Origin: Inonotus obliquus
Lineage: Eukaryota > Basidiomycota > Agaricomycetes > Hymenochaetales > Hymenochaetaceae
Direction: 5' to 3'
DNA: 64,000 nucleotides
NCBI GenBank assembly: GCA_032164295.1
Contig: JAJHTX010000011.1
Span: 186,001 to 250,000 of the forward strand
The notes below the pieces were generated by a model. It saw nothing but the letters and a program-made list of their open reading frames with translations, did no database searches and had not been told where the DNA came from. This document shows, piece after piece, positions 49,482 through 61,170 of this stretch. The position numbers were made by a program, and so were the translations under genes. Every line of letters starts with the position of its first letter. Position 1 is the stretch's first letter.

Positions 49482-50449
49482 TACCGTCCGACTCTGGGTT
49501 AGTTCAAGCAAGACTCAAAGAGAAGTGTATCGCAGAGTATCCAAGTCAGTATGTCGCCACAATAGCCACAATTAATCTGAGGATAGAGGTGATCAAAGGC
49601 AAGGGTAATTCGATAAGACGACCAAGTCCCATGAGGAAGAGCGTAATCTTATATTATTTCACTGGCACGATCTCTCGCGGTCGGAGTAATCTCGGCGAAA
49701 CCAAACTTGCTATAGACAAGGGTTTGTAATCGAATCAATAGAAGAAGACGCGAGAATCATACCACAAGTCTAGAAGCCAAGTATAAAACAAATGCAAATG
49801 ATGGAGCGAGTCACAGCCAGCACGTGTTGTCACTCGTTTTCTAGCGATGGAATTAGATGTCACTCGTATATGCACATAAATACTCGTAAAACACACCAGC
49901 ACTGGCGACTAGCGGCATTCACTCCATCACAAAGACAACATCAAAGAAATAGGTAAATAAAAGCAAAAAGGCAAAAAAACATGCAGAGTTTGTTCGTTCA
50001 CGGGTGGGGGCTATAGCTACATCTGGGATGAGTAACATGTTCAAGAAATGAAAAACAAACAAACAAAACAAGCAAGGAAAAACAGAAATCAAGTAGATCC
50101 GGATCCAATACGAAGGACAGGAGGAGGAAGTGGGTTGGTAGAACTGGAGGTAGGACGCTTGAGCGTGCTGCAAGGGGAGCAGAATAGTAATGATACAGCT
50201 GGGACAAACAACAAGAGCCACAAGCAACAGAAATGATTATCGCCGAGACAAAATGGTAGAACAGAGTAGATGGAAGGAAAGGGAGACGTCACCAGTAGAT
50301 TCTCTGCTGGTTCGTATGTAGGACTGACGTGAACGAGTTAAAGGGCCATAATGTAGCAAGATGAGATCAGCAAACCACGTCTAACTAGAAGATAAAAAAA
50401 TCCCGAAGGCCGTGCACACTCTCAATGTGAGTCTTCAGAATCAAAACGA
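49482..50449. other. Intergenic, no gene seen
   Basis: Contains the MFS promoter and the HMG-C 3' flank. A-rich on the plus strand between 49930 and 50230. No gene supported. Confidence 0.5.
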
Positions 50450-53416
50450 TCAATTCGCGACGGCTGATGTAGAGTTGATGAACGGAGAACCATGTACGAA
50501 ATCGCTAAACGAGAAACGAGGGCCTGGGTTATGGTCGCGGGAGCCATCAACGTTTGTACCACCATCCTGAACGTGACCACCTTCACGCCCATAGGCAGCA
50601 TACGCAGCACTCATGTCCTCTGCAAGACCCATGTGCATCTGATACATATTTTGAGCCTCAAGCGGGGTCATTCCGCCGTAGTCATAGCCGTAATTGACGG
50701 TATTCGCATCCGGGGCACATGAACCATCCGCTGGTACCTGGCTCTGCTGTTGGATACCGGATTGGTTCACGGAGGACAAAGTATTCACGTCCACGGGGCC
50801 ATCAAGCAGCTCGTGGCCAGAAACGATATCGACCTCGTGCTGTTGTGGTTCCTGTTGTGCTTGCTGATGGTGGTGCTGTGACGCCATCGGAATGTACCCA
50901 CTCGCAGGGCTGGCATCAGCGCTACTCCCCGAACTCCCACTTGAACTTTGCTGACCAGCGTATTGCGCGTGATCGTGCGCCCCTCCAGGCTGGTCCTGAG
51001 TATACACGTGTACCTGCTCCGAAACATATTGTTCTTGATAATTGCTGGTCTCAAGGTAAGACTGTTCATGATATAGCGGTGCGGTCGTGTGCGTCTCGGG
51101 AACACAAGGCAAACCAACCTTCCGAACCGGAACAGGCTGAGCAAGCGCGAACCCAGAGGTGTTTGACGGTAAAGTGTTCGGTGGGACGTTCTCGTAGCCC
51201 TGCTGTCCCTGCTGGCTTTGGGACTGAACGTGAGATTGTCCCTGGGTCTGACCAGAAACCTGTGGAAGGAAAGCGTTGAAAGCACTAAAGTCAAACGAGT
51301 CGCGCATTCCGGTTCCAGGCGCGGAATTCGAACTATGACCTGCGACGCTCTTCGGACCAAAGCGCTCTTGCACTGCCGTCTGCGGAGCAGATGTAGACAT
51401 TGTCGCCGGCGATGGTGGCGCGTCTACGTGCGTACCCGAACCGGATACATTGGAGGCATCTTGAGAAGCTCCACCGAAGTTATAGGATGAGTTCAACAAT
51501 CCTGTATCAACTGGTGGAAGGCTCGACGATGCGCCAGTGTCTGTCTGAGCGTACTGGCCCGCAGCTTGTTGCTGGACTGGAGTCATCGGGTCAACAGAGT
51601 CAACCCCATACCACATCGTATTGGGAGCGAGCGGCGCGGAATAGGCATTTGCAGACGCGGGTGCTGAGTTGGAACCGTCCACGTTAGCCGAACTCGAAGT
51701 ATTCGCAGCAGAAGAGGCGAAAGGGTTTGTGAATCCCTCAGCAACAGCGCCGACGAAGCCATCAAAGTCGCCTTGCTGCTGATTCTGGCTGGTCGCAAAA
51801 TCAAATGGAGCAGATGCACCTTGAGCGAAGCCATGAGCCGAACCGTGCCCAAACGGCGCTGCCGAATGCGGGAAAGCGCTCTGGGGGCCGAAATGGAAGT
51901 TGTTGAAAGCGCCAGAAGCAAGTTGGTGCTGTAGAATAGGCTGGGTCGAGCTCGCACGGCGCCCAAGCTGACCAAGTTGCCATTGCCGCGAAGCGCGGGG
52001 ACCCATACCCATTATGCTCATACCAGCGCCAGCACCAATTCCCATAGAGCTCATGCCACTGAACTCGCCGAAACCGAAACCGGCATGACCCATGCCTGTT
52101 CCACTCATCGGAATACGTGGCGACGCAGCACGCGAAAGCGTCGCAGATCGTGGCTGCAGAGCATGCAACTGCGGAGGCATTGAAAATTGTCCACCGGTAT
52201 GCTCAGAATTCCCTAGCGCAGATGAACCAGATGTGTCCAAGTTTCCCGCGTTATTCGGTGGGTACCATGAGTTTGTAAGGCCACCGATAGTAGAAGGAAG
52301 GGTCGGAAGAGCAATGCCATTTGATGGATTTGTATTAGAGAGCTGCGGAGTTTGCGCAAGTGCGGGATTCGCGAAGTTGAAGGGATCGGCTGTGGGTGGA
52401 CCCTGAGAATAGATACCACCGAAGTTGCTATTGTAAGGGAATCCGGGGTACGTCTCTGATGGGAGGGGTACGGAACTTGAGCGGCGATGTCCAAGATGGC
52501 TGTGCATTGCGCGTACTTGTTCGCGACGCGTCGCCATAGCGTGTTCTTTCTCTTGCTCACGATCAGGTTGTTGTAACAGAAGCTGTTCTTGCGACTCCTC
52601 AACAATTGGCTGAGGGATACCTGTGAGCTGCGCTTGCTCTCGCATGAGACGCTCTCGCTCGGCACGTTCTACTGCAGCGCGAGCCGCCTGACGCTTACGC
52701 TTCTTTTCCGGATCGTGTTTTGGTTGGAAACGATAATGCGGATACTGAATCTTGTGTTCTTCTTTCTTCTTTTCCGCGAGCGCCTCCCATACTTTCTTTT
52801 CTTTGCTGGGAAGGGCTTTCCAGCAATTACCTATTAACAAGACGAAGTCAGCAAAGTCATAACGGGCAGTTGAGCAAAATAACGTGGTTTGAGAAACAGC
52901 AGCCGTGGGAATTTCAAGGATCAACACGGAGATGTGAACGTACCGACGATCTTGCTCAATGAGTTATGGCTCGTCTCAATAGAGCCGGGAACGTGTCGCT
53001 GATGAACAAAGTTCTGACGGAAGAGCATGAACGCATTTGGAGGACGCGGAATATGATCTATGCTATCTTTACGACCACCGCGCCGGCGCGGACGTGAAGG
53101 TGCATTAACTGATGGTGCCGTCGAGGCAGCAACCGCAGCAAGCTCATCAGACTCCTTGATCTCACCATCAGTACCATCTGGATGTGGACTCGAGCTGGAA
53201 CGGGCATTAGAAGACGGAGATGCGGGGTCGGAGGGATACGTGATGGGCGTTACGTTTGGGGCGAAAGTATAGTTCTTTGGGGCGAACGATCGTCTACGGG
53301 TCACTACACATATTCATGAATAACCTGAGAGGCAACGATACGAAGACAAAAATGAGCATACGAAGAGAAAGTGAGGAGCGCCTCCTTGTTGGAGAAAGCT
53401 TTGGTGAAGTTCGCAT
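50450..53416 (-). CDS. HMG-C: HMG-box transcription factor
   Basis: Exons 53416-53362, 53303-52944 and 52830-50450; about 931 residues, phases matching. The second intron interrupts the HMG box. Exon 1 supplies only 18 codons; it joins in frame to TRRRSFAPK. The box runs from about residue 105 (IPRPPNAFMLFRQNFVHQR) through SLSKIVGNCWKALPSKEK to YPHYRFQP near 175. A long basic helix follows (KKRKRQAARAAVERAERERL), then about 700 residues rich in Gln, Ser, Gly, Ala and Asn, typical of an activation region, with an acidic/aromatic C-terminus (NPGPRFSFSDFVHGSPF). The box is the same subclass as HMG-A but without the insertion. Nuclear regulator; targets unknown. Confidence 0.85.
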
Positions 53417-54747
53417 AGGGGCCATCACTCGAGTTCTTCGCGCACGAGAATATAAGGTGTGTTATGTGCTGGCAGATAACGAACTATACAGCTGGCGTAG
53501 TAGTGTTGTAGTTGCGTTGTTCGTGGATGAAGTATGGGTTTTGAAGGTGAAGGTGAGAGAGGGAGAAGATGGAGGACGGGTTAAGAGAACAAGCGCTGCC
53601 TTGAAGGACTGCTCAAATTATATCAGATCAGCGCACTTCCATTCACCATTTTCTGTTTTCCCACGCTTACTACTCCTTTCAAAAGCTCTTCTCCCTCCCT
53701 ATGCTTTGCTCTTTGGAATAGTATTTCAAATACTCTTCCACTTTATCTCTCTTCCGCAGCTCAAGTATGCTTTATACCATGCTTTTAGGCGTTTTATTCA
53801 GCTCCAGCATTCGCCGCATACAAAGAGAGGAAAAGTCACGTGCATCACGTGAAATGAAGTCTCAAAGTAATGTCCCAATTTGGATGAAGGGGCAACCTGA
53901 ATCTGGGATGCCTTCAACTTCATGTCCTTCGTCCATTCTGTCCTCCATCCCCCTCCCGGTCTTCTTGTATTTTGCTTTTAGGAAATCTACTCATAAGAAA
54001 CCTTCGCGACGATCATGAAACGTGGCATAGTCCCGGTCCTCCAGTGTCTTCTCTCATCATTTTTTTGTATATTTCCAATCGTATGCTTTACATTTACAGA
54101 AAACAAGGCAAGAGGCAATGTGTGCTCCGGCATGTCCGTGTCTGTCCTGCATGAAGCATTGGGCGGTGGCTAAATGCAAGGTAACTCTTGTTCATTCCAC
54201 TGGTCCGCTATTCGGTATCCAGTTGTACAGGCCATCAACAACTATCATCAGCATCATGAGGGCATCAAGCAGTACAGGAACCTGATCCTATTTGCCCTCC
54301 AAGGCACTTCCGGAGATGCCTTGCATCTCTATGGAACGGATCAATCTTCCTTACATGCTCAGCTATGGAGACCGTCTACATCAACCTTGATATGCTTATC
54401 ATAGTCTTTGGAGGTAAGGGGTTTTGAGAGTCCAAATGGCCGAGATCTCTGGAGTTGATGTTCATAAAGCTTGATCAGTGTCGTCGTCACTCTTCCTCGT
54501 CCTCGTCAAGACGGACGTTACAGGCAGATGGAACTGCTTGCGTGAAAGTGACACGCCAAGTCACATGCGCCCTGCACACTTAAAACTGTCACGCCACCGC
54601 CAGGTTTCCAATTTTCGTACATATGCATATTCATACCATACATGCAAATAAACGGACATGCACAACGTACGACAGTGAGTCGATACGTGAGGCTGGCGAG
54701 AGGCAGGATACCTGAGGACCTGAGGACCATACGGCAGGTGACAAAAG
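53417..54747. other. HMG-C promoter region, no gene seen
   Basis: The strand opposite HMG-C carries a 198-codon open frame that overlaps HMG-C exons and its upstream flank, without recognisable features. The region is Pyr-rich between 53640 and 53830. Nothing else supported. Confidence 0.45.
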
Positions 54748-55634
54748 TTATGCAATAGTCCTACATTGTGAGTATCAAATCAATACTCGGCACATTGGAC
54801 AGTTCGGAAAGCTAGACGTACTTCTTGTGTGAAGCCTTGATTGCGGCAGCCTTTTCCTTGCGTTCGGCGAGGCGCTTTGCGAGCAGAGCACTACATGAAA
54901 GATTGATAATGGCAGGATACAATAGACAAACTATACGTACTCGTATTCTGCCTTTTGTTCTTGCTGGCGCTCGATACGGCGACGCTTGACGGAGCGGAGG
55001 TGGCGGCGTCGCTGGAGACGCTGGGGAGTGACAAGACGCTGGATTTTAGGACTACATGAAACCTCAATCAATTTCTCGTTCGATACTCCAAAAATTCAAG
55101 TGATACGTACGCCTTCGTATACTTCTTCTCCGGGTTCTTCTTGCTCGTTACCTCGCGACGAATCACATATTTCCTAACATCATCCTCTTTGGTCAAGTTG
55201 AAGAAACGACGAATCTTGGTTGCTCGCTTAGGTCCCAGACGCTTAGGGAGCACATTGTCCGTAAGACCAGGAATCTCCGATTCGCCCTGTTTCACAGTGA
55301 CGAGAGCGAGAACGGCGATATCCGGTCCAACAATGCATCCACGAACCGACTTGCGCTTGCGCTCACCGGTACGACGTGGACGGTAACACGAATGGCCCGT
55401 AGACAAGAGGAGACGGACACGATGCGGGACGAGGATACCCTGTTTCATTGGGAACCCTTGCTTATCGTTACCGCCTGAGATGCGGAAGATGTATCCCTTG
55501 AACTCGTCGCCTAGAGGGTCACCAGCTACTTCCTGGGACATGCGCTTGTCGTAGAAGATACGAATACGGCGCTCATCGTCGATGTCAATTGTTTTTTGCT
55601 GCCCGGTCGCTGGGTTTGAGATGTTGAGCTTCAT
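54748..55634 (-). CDS. RPS6: 40S ribosomal protein eS6
   Basis: Exons 55634-55111, 55051-54941, 54890-54822 and probably 54760-54748. eS6 is a small-subunit protein whose C-terminal tail is phosphorylated by the TOR pathway. The sequence starts [14 protein letters not shown] and carries [74 protein letters not shown] and [17 protein letters not shown]. All introns have GTACGT donors. The last junction is uncertain: unspliced, the tail ends KKYV; spliced with the same type of donor it ends KKTIA, for 238 residues. The start is confirmed by family conservation. Divergent from uS15. Confidence 0.95.
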
Positions 55635-55885
55635 CGGTAGTCGTGCTTATGCCTAGGCGCTATGTCGGGCGCAACGCGTCTTGGATGAACGAAAGGGCGA
55701 AGAGGACGGCTTGAGGGGGCGTGTCGCGCGTCTACAAACTATTCGCACCTCGCCAACAAGTGCCAAATTTGGTATCAGCTACTGTATAGTTTGACTTCCC
55801 ACGGTCCCAGACGATTCCTCTACCCAACCCGTTATACATCTCAAGAAAGACATCCATTTGTCACTACCTCAACACCTCAGCAACC
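55635..55885. promoter_or_regulatory. Shared promoter of eS6 and uS15
   Basis: Only 251 bases separate the two start codons of the divergent ribosomal protein genes, so one region must drive both. Transcription in both directions fits the joint regulation expected for ribosomal proteins. I could not identify a specific factor site. Confidence 0.55.
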
Positions 55886-56520
55886 ATGGGCCGTATGCAC
55901 GCACCGGGAAAGGGCATTTGTACGTGCATTCATCTCGTCTCTATATTCATCTTACTAACATTGGCGTCAGCGTCCTCTGCCCTCCCATACCGCCGTACCC
56001 CACCTTCATGGCTCAAAACCGCTCCAGAGGAAGTCGTAGAGCAGATTTCCAAGCTCGCTCGCAAGGGTCTTACTCCCTCTCAAATCGGCGTTACACTTCG
56101 TGACTCACATGGTATCCCGCAAGTCCGTTTCGTCACCGGTAACAAAATCCTTCGTATCTTAAAGTCAAACGGTGCGTCTCTAGACTATTCCTTTCATTTT
56201 ACTAGTGATTAACCTCAATGCATTATTTTCTCCTTTCTGTTCTCTTTTCTGCTATATCCTTAATGCGTAAAACTCGCATGCCTTTTTGTTTGGGGATAGG
56301 CCTGGCACCAGCCATCCCAGAGGACCTCTGGCACCTCATCAAAAAGGCGGTCGCCGTCCGCAAGCACCTCGAAGTTAATCGCAAAGACAAGGACTCCAAG
56401 TTCCGTCTTATTCTCATCGAGTCGAGGATTCATCGTCTTGCCCGTTACTATAAGACGAAGCAACAGATCCCGCCGACCTTCAAGTACGATGCTGCTACTG
56501 CTTCGACTCTCATTGCATGA
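55886..56520 (+). CDS. RPS13: 40S ribosomal protein uS15 (S13)
   Basis: Exons 55886-55919, 55971-56171 and 56300-56520 give 151 residues, exactly the usual eukaryotic length. The protein sits in the small subunit near the subunit interface. The sequence starts [20 protein letters not shown] after splicing and includes [68 protein letters not shown] and [14 protein letters not shown]. All three parts agree with the family. The first intron follows codon 11. Divergent from eS6. Confidence 0.97.
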
Positions 56521-56888
56521 GGGAGAAGGGTTTGGCTTGGAAATGAGAAGGAGTGTTTGCATGCATGCATATTTGTATGATTCATTGGTCAAGTTCAATA
56601 TATGAATGTCTGTAATTCCTCGCAGTCCCTGTTTGACGCCGCGAGTCGTGCTCCTTGATAGTCGCCTTCTAAATATTGTGGTGCTTACTGAAGTGATATC
56701 ACTGACACCATGTCGAATGGAGTGATGAAGTCCCGCCGAGGGCCAAATCATATATATTTAAATCAATCAAAGCGCCTCAAGGGTGCATACATATAGTAGT
56801 AAATGCCACTGTAGACCGCGTAAAAACAAGCAAATGTCCAGGTGATCTCCGCTCCCTTTGCTTGATGTGCAGCTGATTGGTTCGGGCA

Positions 56889-57630
56889 TTAGAGAGGGTT
56901 CTCTAGTCTGAGCAATTTTGCTGCTCTTGCTACACTATCATTGACTTCCATGATTGCTGCTTGCAGCATCTTCACTGGCCACCCCATCACCAATGCCTCT
57001 GCATTCCAAGCAAGCTCATTGCATCTGGATTTGGTTGAATTGATCTCAATAAGCTTGTCATTACCCCCTTGCCCGGCTTGATCATGAGATGTTGGATTTC
57101 CGATTAGGCTTCGAACTTTATCCCATTCGGATATATAGCCGCGATGAAGGTCCCTGATAATATTTTCTACACAGCAACACCGGAGCAGACTTGAGAGAAC
57201 CATTGTTCGTTGGGCAAAGTTGCCACTAGTACTTTCAAGTACGAGGTTGACACCTTTGAAAATAATGCTCAAATCGTCTTTTTTGTGTTCGAAATCACGC
57301 GCTTGTTTCATAATCGTACAAGCATATGAATAAGCGCTATCCGAGCTCATGGACTTCATATGCTTTTCAGGCTTTTCCAGTTCCATGAGCTGACACCGTA
57401 TTAGCAAGATGAAAGCAAATGAAAGCAAATGAAGCGCGACTGAAAGTGGATGAGAGCGCAGCATGCTGGAGTAAGCCATACTTCTTTTCTAGACTCTCCG
57501 GAGATGGCAACGAGTTGAAGGCCCTTTCTAGTTCTCTCAGTTCAGAACGGTCTTTACTTTCTGCTTGATTGACCCTACCACGATTATCCCTCGAGGAGGA
57601 CTTGGGTTGCGGCGAATTCTCCCTGGACAT
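56889..57630 (-). pseudogene. Module N helical protein, frame-broken
   Basis: Homologous to the N-terminal half of the 37.9-39.4 kb protein. The start at 57630 (MSRENSPQP) lies 68 bases after a TATA box. An open frame continues through FNSLPSPESL. The body continues in another frame from about 57395 (LMELEKPEKHMKSM) to the stop at 56889. The shift matches a 10-base tandem duplication (CATTTGCTTT repeated) that is absent from the paralogue. Unless an intron removes this region, the gene is broken. The body contains the helices AYSYACTIMKQARD and RTMVLSSLLRCCCVENIIRDL, aligned with AYKHANMLLE and RARVLLGLLEASRAELD. Module C is missing here and lies as a separate gene on the other side of the shared promoter. 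Confidence 0.55.
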
Positions 57631-57697
57631 TGTCTTGATGCTGTGGCTTACTTGAGGCTGGACTGAAGGGTGGACTTGCCGCATAGTAATGGTGAGG

Positions 57698-57706
57698 TTT
57701 TATATA
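57698..57706 (-). promoter_or_regulatory. TATA box of the module N gene
   Basis: TATATAAAA on the minus strand, 68 bases upstream of ATG 57630. Conserved in position and flanks with the TATA box at 39456-39464. Confidence 0.55.
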
Positions 57707-58052
57707 CGTGCGAAAAGTCCCTTTGCAACTCATGAATGATGCAAAGCACATTATGCAAAACAGTCAATATTTTCTGAAGCAGAACGGCGCGTCGGATGTC
57801 CACGAACGGACTCACTTTCATTCTGAGGGTTATGGTTTTCACGAGGCGAGAAGAAAGACGTATGAAGGACCCAGACATGGAGAGTGGCACTGGTAATCAG
57901 TTTGCAGTGACGACTGCTGAATTGCATCTGGTACGTAGCAAACTTCCTCAAACGTTACGTCGTTACGTAATCCACATTGCGTTGAGATAGAACTTGAAGA
58001 ATGCCATAAAGCATGCCCATAGAAACAGATGCCCGCCAATTGACAAAGAACG

Positions 58053-58700
58053 ATGCCAAAGGAACCCACAACTAAGAAGCCCACAACCACCACCAAGAAA
58101 GGGTCCAGTGGATCAGGGGAAAGTGTGGAGGATGAGTTTGAAAGACTGCTGAATGAACGAGGTCTTCAACTTGCATCCCTTTTCATCAAATCTTCAAACA
58201 AACACACTATGACTCGTATTACCACAGCCATGGTCACAGTTATCCAAGCAGAGCTCATGGAGTGGACTGATGGCCTTCAGGACGACCTTAAAGGAATAAT
58301 CAAGAAAGAGGAGTGGGATTACACACTAGATATGAAGCTCGACAAAGCTAAGTCGTATGCCAAAGATATGCTGAAAGGAGCCTGCCAGTGGCGTCGCTTA
58401 GAGGTAGAAAACGACAAAGATATACTAATCGACTTCTCAAAGGCCAACTATAACCTATTGTCTGGGACATTTGAAGAACGGATAAAGATGCTTGAACGTC
58501 TTTTCGATGCTTGCAGGGCAGAAAGCAAAATAGCGAAGTTATATTCTGACTATATATCAAAGAGAAAAAAAATGGGAAAGAATACTGAAGACTTGCGGAA
58601 ATTACAAGCAAACTCTTTGGGAAGTATCCAGTTAGAAAGATCCAAGTTAGAGGATATGATTAAAGACTTCTTGAAAGAGCATCCGATCAAAAGTGCATAA
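58053..58700 (+). CDS. Module C helical protein (stand-alone form)
   Basis: An intron-free 215-residue frame. The N-terminus is a Lys/Thr/Ser-rich linker (MPKEPTTKKPTTTTKKGSSG), followed by a helical body. It matches the C-terminal half of the 37.9-39.4 kb protein at several places: MTRITTAMVTVIQAELMEW against MARMAIAFVTVLQAEVMKQ, EEWDYTLDMKLDKAKSYAKD against the WDSTFAMNLDQARKYAQ helix, and MLERLFDACRAESKIAKLY against VLEHLFIACEAGSKIVELH. Its upstream neighbour, 420 bases away and divergent, encodes module N of the same family. A TATA-like CATAAAG lies about 55 bases upstream. No known domain, no signal peptide. Function unknown; by context a partner of the module N protein. Confidence 0.7.
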   Translation: MPKEPTTKKPTTTTKKGSSGSGESVEDEFERLLNERGLQLASLFIKSSNKHTMTRITTAMVTVIQAELMEWTDGLQDDLKGIIKKEEWDYTLDMKLDKAKSYAKDMLKGACQWRRLEVENDKDILIDFSKANYNLLSGTFEERIKMLERLFDACRAESKIAKLYSDYISKRKKMGKNTEDLRKLQANSLGSIQLERSKLEDMIKDFLKEHPIKSA

Positions 58701-59521
58701 ATTCTTGATAGAGCGTGTGCTAAATGGACAACAAAGTTCCTTACTTGCCTGTAATAGTAGGTAGCTATGTGAATGATTCATGCGAGGTCACTCGCTCCAT
58801 GTTTATATTCTTCAGTCCTATCCACATCCCATCTTATAGATCATTGCATTATATAAGATAGTTACGAGTCTAGCAATCGGAACGGAGTACGCTTGTCACG
58901 CTGCGTGCCTCCTGAAACTTGGAGTTTGCTATCCCCCCTTTGCGCATCCAACACGCGAAGATAATCGTGCCTGGTCCTAGAGAACAGGTGCAGGTAAGCT
59001 TAGTAGCGACTTGAGGCACCCGACAGCAGACAGTTCTTCAGAGATTAAGACACTCCGGCTTTGGCTCTGGAGAAAGAAGCAACCGATGGAATTATAACCG
59101 TTGAGTATGTTGAAGCGGGTCACTTGAATTTGAGTGAAGTCAGGAATTACTTGCACAAAGAAGGTAGCCACATTACTCACCATTGGTAGAGTTGTTCAGC
59201 TAAGGATGTGAGTGTAGTCTGTTCAGGATAGAAAGTGACGGCGTATGCGATAGAATATCTCGCGGACCGACCTAGGAACAACCTCCTTGCTTGTACTCGC
59301 CCGTACCCAAAATGTGCACTGAAAGCGAGCATCAGACTCGTGATGTTCCTAAGAAGACGTGATATAAAGTAGTATAACTGATTTCGACAACAAGTAATAG
59401 ATAACACAGAGCATACGGGTCCTTCCTGTCCTAATAACGAATAGACAGCTAAAATGGATAATTGGAGACAAGAAATACATGTTAGTAGGATTCTGACAAT
59501 AAGTACTGCGAATATAAGGAC
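58701..59521. other. Intergenic, no gene seen
   Basis: Between the module C gene and the surface protein gene (they converge). Short frames only. Confidence 0.5.
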
Positions 59522-60739
59522 TCAATAAATGACATCGAAACAGAGAGCCAGGAGCCACAATAGGCCCATCACGCCCACACTTTGAGGGCCAAGATGAATG
59601 GCAGAATCAATGAGCGGAGCTGCTTCTCCGATCGTCTGATTGACGCAGTCAAGCATCCCTGTGTTAATCCAGCTAGGTAGAGGAACATCGGTGTCATTCA
59701 ATGTTGCGGACTCGTTGAGCGCGACGGTGTTGTTATAGCCATCAAGGGTCAGGACGATGCTACTTGCCCTGTAATACTGAATGGCCTGCTCGGGCTTTGG
59801 CATTGAATTGTTCGACGGATCGTATGCCAATATGGTTTCGCTGCCGGTGGAGAATGAAGCGAGGTTGGAAGAGCAATTAGTCGAGATGGATGATAGGAGA
59901 GATGTGGTGGTTGTACGGTCCGCGATTAAATGCAATGTCGTGTTTCCCGACGACGACGAGAAGGGGACAGTCGTGAGCTCACCGCCTGGGCGCGAGTTGT
60001 TGTTCGGCTCACCATACTAGTAGAGAAAAGCGAATGTGAGTTCGGCCGATTCACTTGCGTAGCACAAGTCTCTCATACCTCAGAGCCAACTAGGTATCCA
60101 ACACCTCCTGCAGCCGCTGAACCCCAGACGACCGGCCAAAAGAAAAACGGAAAGCCGAGGCCAGCGACTCCTCGGGATTGAATACCAGGATATCCACTCC
60201 CGTACGTTCTAGCAAATAGAATATTGAGTCGGTAAAAATATGCAGCAGTCTCCTGGGTCTTACCTTGATCCGTAGATGTCACTCCTCGTACCTCCACCCT
60301 GTGTTCTACCCGCGAATGGTTGACCTGCCGGAATTGTTGTCACAGGTCCACCACCATTTCCGTAAGGCCTTGCAGATGCCCGTCCACCAGTGGTTTCTCC
60401 GGAGCCGATTGAAACTGGTGACCGACCTCCACTAGACGTACTTCTACCACTAGTACTACTCGTGCTTCCTGTGCTGCTACTTCTGCCTCCAGTACTTGGT
60501 CTTCCGGCGGCTGAGCTCGCACTGAAACCTCCCCCTATTTGCCTCCGGAATCCGGCCCTCTTGGCTGAAACTTTGGATATGAAAGATGAGCACGTCCGTT
60601 TCCTCTGCTCTTCCGCGAAGTAGCTGTGAGTGCGATTTATATACTGACAGTGAGATCCCAGGGTCGTCACAAGGCAGGATTGGGCAATACAGGGTTGAAT
60701 TGTCCCAGACTTATATCGCAGGGCAAGATGAGCGCTCAT
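59522..60739 (-). CDS. Ser/Gly-rich surface or GPI-type protein
   Basis: Exons: up to 60739-60264, then 60208-60079 and 60016-59522. The middle part is Ser/Gly/Thr-rich (GGFSASSAAGRPSTGGRSSS). It is followed by a conserved hydrophobic block GLGFPFFFWPVVWGSAAAGG, an Asn/Ser/Thr-rich domain with many N-glycosylation sites (NNNS, NTT, NCSS, NNT, NES, NDT, NQT) and EQAIQYYRASSIVLTLDGYN. The C-terminus is hydrophobic (VGVMGLLWLLALCF), as in a GPI anchor signal. I know similar unnamed proteins from mushrooms but no function. The start is uncertain: a TATATAAAT at about 60640 suggests transcription begins inside the long N-terminal frame, yet no ATG follows soon, so a short upstream exon with the signal peptide may be missing from this model. 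Confidence 0.6.
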
Positions 60740-61170
60740 GAGTTGTGAGTTGAATGATTAGGCTTGTCACTAACTGTTTCTTCGACCCACTCCCAAAGTG
60801 CTTGCCTTGGCCCTAGGACGCTGTTGCTGGACCACTGAGAACTGCTACCCTTGCAATGTCGGTCCTCTTCGTCAAAGTCGATTCATAAACTGCATTCCTG
60901 AGCACCCAGGTTGCAGAAGAGGGCCGACTTGGGGCAGATACCTCGTGTACTAAACCATTATAAGTAGTAAAATGTAATATAAGTACCAAGAGAAGTGCTG
61001 TCCTCCAGATTTTCGCTCGGCGGACCGATTCCGGGCCAAGATCGCTGAAACGAAACACGTGATCGTCAAACACCAGCAGGGCTTCTCCATGAGGAACTCT
61101 TTCCTTCTGACTGCGAGCTTGCAAGTTCAAGTACAAGACATCGCTACTTCACATCGAGGCTATCGCATTT
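60740..61170. other. Intergenic between divergent genes
   Basis: Promoter region of the surface protein and HAD phosphatase genes. A 107-codon minus-strand frame (61136-60813) contains a hydrophobic stretch, but no other sign of a gene. Confidence 0.4.

Noticed and set aside
53256..53852. A 198-codon plus-strand frame.
   Set aside because: It overlaps the HMG-C first exons on the opposite strand and has no protein-like features of its own.
60813..61136. A 107-codon minus-strand frame with one hydrophobic stretch.
   Set aside because: It lies between two divergent genes, has no homologous features and no splice connection to the surface protein gene that I could establish.
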